From the NCBI GenBank assembly GCA_946631075.1, contig CAMOZS010000041.1:1-11269 (forward strand): a stretch of DNA of 11,269 nucleotides, written 5' to 3'. Of the stretch, positions 5,903-11,269 are shown piece by piece. Positions within the stretch are counted from its first letter, which is position 1. Every line of letters begins with the position of its first letter. The notes beneath the pieces were generated by a model. It was given only the letters and a program-made list of their open reading frames with translations, had not been told where the DNA came from and searched no databases. Origin of the DNA: an uncultured Bacillota bacterium. GTDB taxonomy: Bacteria > Bacillota > Clostridia > Peptostreptococcales > Anaerovoracaceae. Position numbers and translations under genes: made by a program.

Positions 5903-6700
5903 CCAGTAGAAAGTCCCCACGAAGAGTCCTCCTCCGACGATGTTGCCCAGAGTGACCGGCAGCAGATTTTTAATGAAGAAATTTCCCCAGGTCAGTCCTG
6001 AAATATCCAGGTCCAGCATTTGCACCCACTCGGCATTGCCGGAAGCGAACAGACCGGATGGGATGAAGTACATGTTGGCTACGCTGTGCTCGAATCCCGC
6101 CACGATGAAGAGGCCGATGCAGAACCAGATGGCGAACATCTTTCCTATGGCTACCTGCGCTCCGGTCGCCATCCAGATGGCCAGGCAGACCAGCCAGTTG
6201 CAGAAGATCCCCAGAACGAAGGCCTTGCCGAAATCCAGGCCGCACTTGCCGATGGCGGTCTTGATGGTGATGGCGCCCAGGAGTCCGGCACCATTTGCCA
6301 GAAGCCCGGTATAATTGACCATGGCCGCGATAAAGAGGGCTCCGGCCAGATTGCCGGCGTAGACGATCAGCCAGTTGCGGAGCATGGCTCCGGCTCCGAA
6401 CCGCTTGTCATAGAGGCCGGTGAACATGAGGCAGTTTCCGGTAAAAAGCTCCGCCCCGCAGAGGACTACCATCATCAGGCCCACCGGGAAGACAGCTCCC
6501 GCGACCAGCTTGCCCAGGCCGAATGTGGCCGGATCGGCCACCAGATTAAAGGAAGCCACTGTCGATGCGTAGGCTCCGAAGGCGATGTAGGCTCCTGCCA
6601 GGATACCCAGCAGGAAGAGCTTCCATACGGGAGCTGTGGCCTTGAAGTCGCCGGACGCTGATACTTTCTCCAGGATCTCCTTGGTTGTGAGTACGTTCAT
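5885..6700 (-). CDS. Formate/nitrite transporter (FNT) family channel
   Basis: A 271-residue integral membrane protein of the FocA/NirC/FdhC family, pentameric channels for formate, nitrite, hydrosulfide, acetate or lactate. Six hydrophobic segments are visible, near 26-46, 64-84, 108-128, 158-178, 188-204 and 244-265. Family marks are GAELFTGNCLMFTG (82-95), Lys159 in DFGKAF, LGIFCNWLVCLA (163-174), and GFEHSVANMYFIPSG (202-216) with the conserved pore histidine at 205. The ATG directly follows the TAA of the fabF-like gene (TAAATG), and its ribosome binding site GGGAGGAG (6717-6710) lies inside that gene, so translation is coupled. Substrate cannot be read off. Association with a ketoacyl synthase suggests a short monocarboxylate, but that is a guess. 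Family assignment is near certain. Confidence 0.93.
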   Translation of the reverse strand: MNVLTTKEILEKVSASGDFKATAPVWKLFLLGILAGAYIAFGAYASTVASFNLVADPATFGLGKLVAGAVFPVGLMMVVLCGAELFTGNCLMFTGLYDKRFGAGAMLRNWLIVYAGNLAGALFIAAMVNYTGLLANGAGLLGAITIKTAIGKCGLDFGKAFVLGIFCNWLVCLAIWMATGAQVAIGKMFAIWFCIGLFIVAGFEHSVANMYFIPSGLFASGNAEWVQMLDLDISGLTWGNFFIKNLLPVTLGNIVGGGLFVGTFYWLTNRK

Positions 6701-7993
6701 TTATTTTTTCTCCTCCCGGATCTGCTGATCCGCATCTGTGAAAATAATGGTCGAGTTCTGTCCTCCGAAGCCGAAGGCGTTGGTCATGGCTGCCCGGACT
6801 TTCTGGTCCTTCCTGGTCTCCGTCACAAAATCCAGGTCCGCGATGGCTTCTTCCAGGTTCCGGTTTGCCGGGATCACTCCTGTCTGTATGGCCTTGATGC
6901 AGGCGATAGCTTCGGTGATCCCTCCGCCACCCATCATGTGGCCGGTCACGGCCTTGGTGGAACTGATGGCCGGCCGGCAGTCTCCGAATACGGCCTCCAT
7001 GGCTCTGACTTCCGCCAGATCGCTCTTGGGAGCCCCGGTGCCGTGAGCGTTGATGTAGCCGATCCGGTCCGGTGTCATGTCCGCCCGCTCAAGGGCCCGT
7101 CTCATGCAGGCCGCGGCTCCCGCCCCATCCTCGGATGGAGCAGTCACGTGATAGGCGTCATTGTTGTTGGCCCAGCCGGCAAGGACCGCGTAGATCCTGG
7201 CCCCTCTTGCCCTGGCCTTTGACTCGGTCTCCAGGACTAGGGCGCCTCCACCTTCTCCCATGACGAATCCTTTGGCGGACGCGTCAAAGGGCCGGCAGGC
7301 CAGCTCCGGCCGGTCGTTTTCCCTGGACAGGGCTCTGGCGTTGGCCAGGGAATAGATGACCAGAGGGCAGAGGGTCGAGTCGGCGCCGACGGCCAGCATC
7401 ATGTCCGCCTCCCCTGCCAGAAGCTGCATGGCTCCCATGAGGATGGCGTCTCCTCCGGAGGCGCAGGCGGTGGATATGGTAAAGCTGGGTCCGGTCATCC
7501 CGTAGCGGATGGCGATCTGTCCGGCCGCGATGTTTCCCAGGATCCGGGGGACGAATCTGGGCCCTACGTTCTTATGGACCGCGTTGGTCAGGATCTCCTG
7601 GGTCGCCGCAATGGTATCGATCCCGGACATGGCCGTCCCCATGACGATCCCGCACCGGTCAGCCGCCGCCGGAAGGGTCCCGGTCTTCCCGCTTCCTGTC
7701 CCGGCTCCGTCCGCTCCCCTTGCAGCGTCCTCCAGGGCCTCCCTGGCCGCGGCCAAAGCGTACTGGGTAAAGGCGTCCGTGTCGTGGATCAGCTTGGCCG
7801 GCATATGGTCTTCCGGGCGGAAGTCCCGCACTTCTCCTGCGATCTGGACCGCCAGGTCCGAGGCGTCAAAGGCGCTGATCCGGCCGATCCCGCAGACTCC
7901 GCTGATCAGACCTTTCCAATATTCTTCTGTTCCTATGCCGACCGGGGTCACTGCCCCCATGCCGGTCACTACGATACGTTCTCTCTCTTTCAT
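6701..7993 (-). CDS. Beta-ketoacyl-ACP synthase II-like (FabF family), divergent
   Basis: A condensing enzyme of the thiolase superfamily that elongates an acyl chain with malonyl-ACP. It has 430 residues (E. coli FabF has 413). The catalytic Cys-His-His set is intact: C177 in STACASGG, H317 in NAHGTG, H352 in TGHMMGGGG, plus K347 and the C-terminal FGFGGQN (407-413). Two conserved stretches differ from the usual FabF: HGTGAPKSD for HGTSTPxxD, and TGHMMGGGG for TGHLLGAAG. A Gly/Ala/Thr-rich insert (about 92-111) accounts for part of the extra length. The start at 7993 fits family N-termini (IVVTGMGAVTPVG) and has AGGA four bases upstream; a 12-codon extension would cover the promoter. No acyl-carrier protein or other fab gene is adjacent, so it may be a paralogue with a special substrate, not the housekeeping enzyme. 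The FNT gene follows without a gap. Confidence 0.88.
   Translation of the reverse strand: MKERERIVVTGMGAVTPVGIGTEEYWKGLISGVCGIGRISAFDASDLAVQIAGEVRDFRPEDHMPAKLIHDTDAFTQYALAAAREALEDAARGADGAGTGSGKTGTLPAAADRCGIVMGTAMSGIDTIAATQEILTNAVHKNVGPRFVPRILGNIAAGQIAIRYGMTGPSFTISTACASGGDAILMGAMQLLAGEADMMLAVGADSTLCPLVIYSLANARALSRENDRPELACRPFDASAKGFVMGEGGGALVLETESKARARGARIYAVLAGWANNNDAYHVTAPSEDGAGAAACMRRALERADMTPDRIGYINAHGTGAPKSDLAEVRAMEAVFGDCRPAISSTKAVTGHMMGGGGITEAIACIKAIQTGVIPANRNLEEAIADLDFVTETRKDQKVRAAMTNAFGFGGQNSTIIFTDADQQIREEKK
6710..6717 (-). promoter_or_regulatory. Ribosome binding site of the FNT gene, inside the fabF-like gene
   Basis: GGGAGGAG on the minus strand lies in the last codons of the fabF-like gene, nine bases before the FNT ATG. 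With the TAAATG junction this supports translational coupling. Confidence 0.85.
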
Positions 7994-8000
7994 GTTTCCT

Positions 8001-8029
8001 ATTGTACCTATATCGGGGGGCCGGTGCAA
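8001..8029 (-). promoter_or_regulatory. Promoter of the fabF-like/FNT operon
   Basis: On the minus strand, -35 TTGCAC (8029-8024), a 17-base spacer containing a run of six C, and -10 TACAAT (8006-8001). Only seven bases separate the -10 from the ATG at 7993, so transcription would start at or within a base or two of the start codon. If this promoter is used, the AGGA motif upstream of the ATG is mostly outside the mRNA. A weaker upstream promoter in the AT-rich part of the gap (8070-8100) is also possible. Confidence 0.55.
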
Positions 8030-8085
8030 GTTTTACCGTCTCCCAGTTTTTTGCATTTGTTTTGGTCACAATTCATTAATATATA

Positions 8086-8094
8086 TGGTATAAT
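8086..8094 (+). promoter_or_regulatory. Extended -10 promoter of the LysR-type regulator
   Basis: TGGTATAAT is an extended -10 with TATAAT at 8089-8094. No good -35 is seen at the right distance. The start is predicted near 8101, leaving about 25 bases of leader before the regulator's ATG at 8127. It lies in the divergent gap 7994-8126 shared with the fabF-like operon, where a LysR-type protein would normally bind; I could not define a convincing T-N11-A operator. Confidence 0.6.
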
Positions 8095-8126
8095 AGCAAA
8101 AATGGATCATACCTGCGAGGTGGCCT

Positions 8127-8990
8127 ATGCATTTGAATCAGATCCACAGCTTTCTTGCTGTCAGCAAAACTTTGAATTTCACCGGAGCAGCCCGGCAGCT
8201 GGGCGTGCCCCAGTCCACCATCAGCCGGCAGATCAATGATCTGGAGTCCCAGCTTGGGGTCCGGCTCTTTTACCGTACCAAACGGGACGTACAGCTGACC
8301 GATGAAGGGCGGATCTTCCTGCCCTATGCCCAGGAGATGGCCGACGCCGCCCGCAAGGGATCCTACGCTGTCCGCCGGCTCCATGAAGGGGCTTCCGGTT
8401 CCCTGTCCATTGCCGTGACCGATGCCTGCCGGCCCACCCTTGCCCGCCTCCTGGCTTCCTACCATGAAAGCTATCCCGAGGTCCGGGTGGATCTGACCAG
8501 CCTTTCCGCAGGGGAAAGTCTCATGGACGATACCGAGGCTCCCTATGACTTCTGGTTTCTTTACCGGGAGATGCTTCTGGATCCCGATAACTTCGAATAC
8601 ATCCATCTGCAGAAACAGCCTTTGGGCATCGCGAAGAAAAACCCGGCAGAAAATCTGCCGGATCCATCTTCTCTTTCATCGGAACCCTTCATCTTCCTTT
8701 CGGAGGAATCGGATCCCATCCTTTATATGCAGGCCATGAACTACTGCCGGACCCACCGGTTCACACCGAGGGTGGTCAACACTTTCGATGATGTCTCCTC
8801 GGTCCTCCTTCTGGTCGGGGCAGGTCTTGGCGTATCCATCCTGCCGGTGAACCTTGCCGCAGGCAGTGCCTCCGTGACTGTCCAGCCTTTGGCTGAGGAA
8901 TACGCCCTGGACTGCGTCGCCGCCTGGAAGCCTTCCCTTCTCAATCCGGCGGCAGCCCTCTTCCTTCCCTTCCTGAAGGAGACGGACTAG
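8127..8990 (+). CDS. LysR-type transcriptional regulator
   Basis: A 287-residue regulator of the LysR family. Residues 1-60 hold the winged helix-turn-helix: MHLNQIHSFLAVSKTLNFTG, then AARQLGVPQSTISRQINDLE (21-40) as the recognition element, and LGVRLFYRTKRDVQLTDEG (43-61). Residues from about 91 on form the two-lobed periplasmic-binding-protein-like effector domain (GSLSIAVTD at 91-99, VGAGLGVSILP around 231-241). The ATG at 8127 has GAGGTGG just upstream. It is transcribed away from the fabF-like/FNT operon across a 133 bp gap, the classic arrangement for a LysR protein controlling the divergent operon and itself. Its 3' end overlaps the thioesterase gene by 4 bp. The effector is unknown; a carboxylate or acyl-CoA-derived metabolite would fit the neighbourhood. 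Confidence 0.93.
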   Translation: MHLNQIHSFLAVSKTLNFTGAARQLGVPQSTISRQINDLESQLGVRLFYRTKRDVQLTDEGRIFLPYAQEMADAARKGSYAVRRLHEGASGSLSIAVTDACRPTLARLLASYHESYPEVRVDLTSLSAGESLMDDTEAPYDFWFLYREMLLDPDNFEYIHLQKQPLGIAKKNPAENLPDPSSLSSEPFIFLSEESDPILYMQAMNYCRTHRFTPRVVNTFDDVSSVLLLVGAGLGVSILPVNLAAGSASVTVQPLAEEYALDCVAAWKPSLLNPAAALFLPFLKETD

Positions 8991-8999
8991 TCTTCCTTC
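8975..8999. other. Inverted repeat over the shared CTAG of two convergent genes
   Basis: GAAGGAGAC (8975-8983) pairs with GTC-T-TCCTTC (8990-8999), a 9-bp stem with one bulged T and a 6-base loop. The loop and adjacent stem hold CTAG (8987-8990), which supplies the TAG stop on both strands. No clear U-tract follows on either side. It is a candidate bidirectional 3'-end structure; chance in a CTTCC-rich stretch is possible. Confidence 0.4.
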
Positions 9000-9418
9000 T
9001 CCGAATCGTGGACCAGAGCCTTCAGCTGTTCGAACAGTTCCGGGTGGGACCGCTTGACGCTGGTCGGCTTGTAGTCCTCCCGCGTTGTCGTATAATGGAC
9101 GGTCTCCGCTTCGTGGCAGAGCTCGCCTGTGGTCTCGTTATATACTTTGTAGCGGAAATGCATCCGCAGCCCCGTGAATTTATACAGCTCCATGTCCACT
9201 CTGAAACGGTCGCCGAAACGAAGGAAACTGATGAAGGTCGCCTTCGATTCGGTGAAGGGGACGATGATCCCCTGCCGCTCGATCTCCGGATAGGGGATCA
9301 GATTAGCTTCCATCCAGGCCATACGGGCTTCCTCCAGGATCCGCAGGTAGTTGGAATGATGGATGACTCCCATCCGGTCCGTCTCATAATAGTTGACTTC
9401 TCTGCTGTAGCTCCACAT
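8987..9418 (-). CDS. Acyl-CoA thioesterase, hotdog fold (4HBT/YbgC type)
   Basis: A 143-residue cytoplasmic thioesterase of the 4-hydroxybenzoyl-CoA thioesterase/YbgC family, which hydrolyses acyl-CoA or acyl-ACP thioesters. The length is typical. The N-terminal signature YYETDRMGVIHHSNYLRILE (10-29) contains the catalytic Asp14 and the following G-V-x-H-H-x-N-Y that starts the central hotdog helix. The end (residues about 85-115) has the usual F-x-Y-x-V-Y-N and H-E-A-E-T-V-H-Y strands. AGAAGG lies eight bases before the ATG. It is 35 bp downstream of the acyl-CoA synthetase on the same strand and shares its promoter, an opposed ligase/thioesterase pair. Its stop overlaps that of the converging regulator. 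Substrate chain length is not visible. Confidence 0.9.
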   Translation of the reverse strand: MWSYSREVNYYETDRMGVIHHSNYLRILEEARMAWMEANLIPYPEIERQGIIVPFTESKATFISFLRFGDRFRVDMELYKFTGLRMHFRYKVYNETTGELCHEAETVHYTTTREDYKPTSVKRSHPELFEQLKALVHDSEKED

Positions 9419-9453
9419 GCTAATCGCCTTCTTTCTATACTATATACTTTGAC

Positions 9454-11118
9454 TTATTTTCTCTTCAGCTCTCCTGCCTCCAGATCCTTTTCGGCCTGCT
9501 GCTTGAGGGCGTAGTGCATCTTCTTGCCGGTGGCGGTCATGGGCAGGCTGTCAACGATCTTGTACCATCTGGGCCGCTTGTAGGCGGACAGCATGGGTGT
9601 CTCCAGGCAGAAGTCGAAGATCTCCCGCACGGTCAGGGACGGATCGGCCGGGACCACGTATGCCGCGATGGCCTGACCTCTGGCCTTGTCCGGAACGGCA
9701 GTGACCATACAGTCAGCTACCTTGTCAAATTCGTTGATAGCTTCCTCGACCTGGGTCGGATAGACGTTCTCACCCGCGCTGATGATCATGTCGTCCTTGC
9801 GGCCGTTGATGGTCACGTACAGGTTTTCATCCCAGGTGCCGATATCGTTGGTGTACATCCAGCCTTTGTAGAACTTCTTCTCCTGCTCCTCCGGATTATT
9901 GTAATAGCTGTAGGTGGATTTGCCCGGACAGAAGAGGATGACTTCGCCGACGGTCTCGCTGTCTGTGGGTACCAGCTCATCCGGCTCCGCCTTGCGGTCT
10001 TCATAGATCTTGACCACGCGGACCTCATCATCGATGCAGGATCCGCCTACGCTGCCGGCATATTCAGGCAGGTCATAGGGCCGCAGGAAGGAATTCCAGA
10101 AGGTCTCGGTGGTCCCGTATCCGTTGAGGATGTTGGGAGTCAGTATCTTGAGGAAACGCTCGCAGGCCGCCTTCTCCAGAGGCGCGCCCATGGTCACAAG
10201 GCCCCGCAGGGATGAAATGTCCGCCGGATCCTTCTCCTGGGTCCTGGCCAGCATCTCCAGCGATGAGGGCGAACCGGTCAGATAGGTGATCTGATATTTC
10301 TCGACGTGGTTCAGGGTGACTCTCGGCGAGAAAGCTCTCATGAGCACCAGGGTCGCGCCGACGAAGAAGGTCGGGCAGGTCCCGCCGGAATGGCTTCCGC
10401 CTCTGTGGAAGAGGGGGGTCATGTTCATGCAGACGTCCTTGCAGTTCAGAGGATAGTGCATGATGGCGTCATGGGCGGACAGGACTTCGTTGATATCATT
10501 GAGGGGCACGTTCTTGGGCAGGGCCGAGGTGCCGCTGGTGCACATCCGGACGACCTCATCGTAGATGTGGTGCGGGAAATCCAGAGCCGGAGCATCCTTG
10601 CTGTGGTGCTTCACGTAGGCCTCGTAGTGGATGTGGCCCAGGGGCACTTCTTCATCGTCCAGATTATCAGCCATGATCAGGCGGAGGGGTTTGAAAGAGG
10701 ACAGTTTAGCGGCCTCGGCCACCATATCCTTCATCTCTGCCGTATAGATCACCACCTTGGGCTGGTTGTGCTCGATCAGGCGGGCGGTCTCTCCCGGGGA
10801 CAGCTTGAAGTTGGCCAGGTTCACGATGGCTCCCACCTTCCTCGGAGCGATATAGCAGAAGCAGAACTCCGGGCAGTTGTTCAGGATCGACATGACTACA
10901 TCGTTCTTACCGACTCCGTCTTCCTTGAGGGCGTTGGCCAGCATGTTGCATTCTTCGTCCAGTTCCTTGTATGTCCAGGACTGGTCTCTGGTCGGATCGA
11001 TCAGTGCTGTCTTGTTCGCGTATCTGCGGACGTTGCGAAGAAATCCGTTAAGCCAGGTGTATTCGTGTTCAAATGTCTCGATGAACATTCTGTCATCATA
11101 TGTTCTCTCTAATGTCAT
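9454..11118 (-). CDS. AMP-forming acyl-CoA synthetase (ANL superfamily)
   Basis: A 554-residue cytoplasmic ligase that activates a carboxylic acid with ATP to an acyl-adenylate and then to acyl-CoA. All main ANL motifs are present: the phosphate-binding loop TSGTSALPKNVPL (194-206), NGYGTTE (332-338), MYTNDIG (421-427), the hinge region NGRKDDMIISAGENVYPTQVEE (438-459), and the C-terminal TATGKK with catalytic Lys532. The phosphate loop departs from the usual TSGTTGxPKGV: TG is replaced by SA and the Gly after Lys by Asn. The start at 11118 is supported by AAGGAGG (11133-11127); an 18-codon extension would swallow the leader. It heads an operon with the thioesterase. The chain length or class of substrate is open; medium- or long-chain fatty acids or a carnitine-like acid are possible from overall resemblance only. 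Confidence 0.92.
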   Translation of the reverse strand: MTLERTYDDRMFIETFEHEYTWLNGFLRNVRRYANKTALIDPTRDQSWTYKELDEECNMLANALKEDGVGKNDVVMSILNNCPEFCFCYIAPRKVGAIVNLANFKLSPGETARLIEHNQPKVVIYTAEMKDMVAEAAKLSSFKPLRLIMADNLDDEEVPLGHIHYEAYVKHHSKDAPALDFPHHIYDEVVRMCTSGTSALPKNVPLNDINEVLSAHDAIMHYPLNCKDVCMNMTPLFHRGGSHSGGTCPTFFVGATLVLMRAFSPRVTLNHVEKYQITYLTGSPSSLEMLARTQEKDPADISSLRGLVTMGAPLEKAACERFLKILTPNILNGYGTTETFWNSFLRPYDLPEYAGSVGGSCIDDEVRVVKIYEDRKAEPDELVPTDSETVGEVILFCPGKSTYSYYNNPEEQEKKFYKGWMYTNDIGTWDENLYVTINGRKDDMIISAGENVYPTQVEEAINEFDKVADCMVTAVPDKARGQAIAAYVVPADPSLTVREIFDFCLETPMLSAYKRPRWYKIVDSLPMTATGKKMHYALKQQAEKDLEAGELKRK

Positions 11119-11126
11119 GATGATTA

Positions 11127-11133
11127 CCTCCTT
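11127..11133 (-). promoter_or_regulatory. Ribosome binding site of the acyl-CoA synthetase
   Basis: AAGGAGG on the minus strand, eight bases before the ATG at 11118. It decides against the longer in-frame start at 11172. Confidence 0.9.
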
Positions 11134-11143
11134 TTTTGAAGCA

Positions 11144-11170
11144 GATCCGGACAGGGCAAACGACCGGATC
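11144..11170 (-). other. Leader hairpin upstream of the acyl-CoA synthetase
   Basis: GATCCGG and CCGGATC form a perfect 7-bp inverted repeat with a 13-base loop in the 5' untranslated region, ending 11 bases before the AAGGAGG site. It could be an operator at the DNA level or a stabilising 5' stem in the mRNA. No known riboswitch or T-box pattern is recognisable. Confidence 0.45.
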
Positions 11171-11189
11171 ACTTTGATTCGTTATATGC

Positions 11190-11218
11190 ATTATATAATA
11201 GCATTTATTGCTTGTCAA
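11190..11218 (-). promoter_or_regulatory. Consensus promoter of the acyl-CoA synthetase/thioesterase operon
   Basis: On the minus strand, perfect -35 TTGACA (11218-11213), a 17-base spacer and perfect -10 TATAAT (11195-11190). Transcription should start near 11183, with a leader of about 64 bases. A full consensus match predicts strong basal expression unless repressed. Confidence 0.92.
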
Positions 11219-11235
11219 CAGGAGTTTGTCAGAAC

Positions 11236-11269
11236 AAAAAAGCCACCGCACTAAAAAAACTGCCAGCTG
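11236..11269 (-). terminator. Possible partial terminator of an upstream gene, cut by the right edge
   Basis: On the minus strand the window begins with CAGCTGGCAG followed by seven T (11259-11253), then GTGCGGTGGC followed by six T (11241-11236). GC-rich segments followed by T-runs look like the 3' arms of intrinsic terminators, but the matching 5' arms lie, if anywhere, beyond the edge. No coding region is seen here. Confidence 0.3.

Noticed and set aside
8076..8606. 176-codon frame antisense to the LysR gene
   Set aside because: Gly/Pro-rich shadow of the regulator with no domain and no plausible start signal.
1..11269. CRISPR array, transposon ends, att sites, tRNA or rRNA
   Set aside because: I saw no regularly spaced repeats, no terminal inverted repeats flanking a transposase, and no cloverleaf-like sequence; coding density and style are uniform across the window.

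Overview
The window looks like a chromosomal segment of an anaerobic, moderately GC-rich member of the Bacillota, most likely a clostridial fermenter. The grounds are pyruvate:ferredoxin oxidoreductase beside a cysteine-rich polyferredoxin, strong AAGGAGG ribosome binding sites, sigma-A-type promoters (TTGACA-17-TATAAT and close variants) in AT-rich gaps between GC-rich genes, and an intrinsic terminator with a U-tract. The genus cannot be named from the sequence alone. I see no tRNA, rRNA, CRISPR array, insertion sequence or phage gene.

Layout, left to right. (1) 1-1712, minus strand: a redox operon with one promoter, a soluble RnfB-like polyferredoxin, then the first 99 codons of a pyruvate:ferredoxin oxidoreductase that runs off the left edge. 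(2) 1801-5367, minus strand: a CpaE/TadZ-like P-loop protein with an abnormal Walker A, then a large CPA2-type cation/proton antiporter with C-terminal TrkA-C-like domains, closed by an intrinsic terminator. (3) 5404-5883, plus strand: a small COG2426-type membrane protein, apparently leaderless. (4) 5885-8029, minus strand: a divergent FabF-type ketoacyl synthase translationally coupled (TAAATG) to a formate/nitrite-transporter-family channel. (5) 8089-8990, plus strand: a LysR-type regulator divergent from the fabF-like operon. (6) 8987-11218, minus strand: an acyl-CoA synthetase and a hotdog-fold thioesterase under a consensus promoter, ending on the regulator's stop codon.

The likely biology is carbon and electron flow at the acyl-CoA/pyruvate level. 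Pyruvate oxidation delivers electrons into an Fe-S relay. A ketoacyl synthase, an acyl-CoA ligase and a thioesterase handle acyl groups, and a small-monocarboxylate/anion channel is made in step with the synthase. The LysR protein is the only local candidate regulator and sits between the two acyl-related operons. These functional links are inferences from position.

The most unusual items are: a polyferredoxin built from an RnfB-type N-terminal Fe-S domain plus two tandem copies of a four-motif module (46 Cys in 435 residues) with no membrane anchor; the fabF-like/FNT coupled pair; promoters placed so that transcription would start at or within a few bases of the start codon; and two convergent junctions (1 bp apart, and a 4 bp overlap) each straddled by an inverted repeat.
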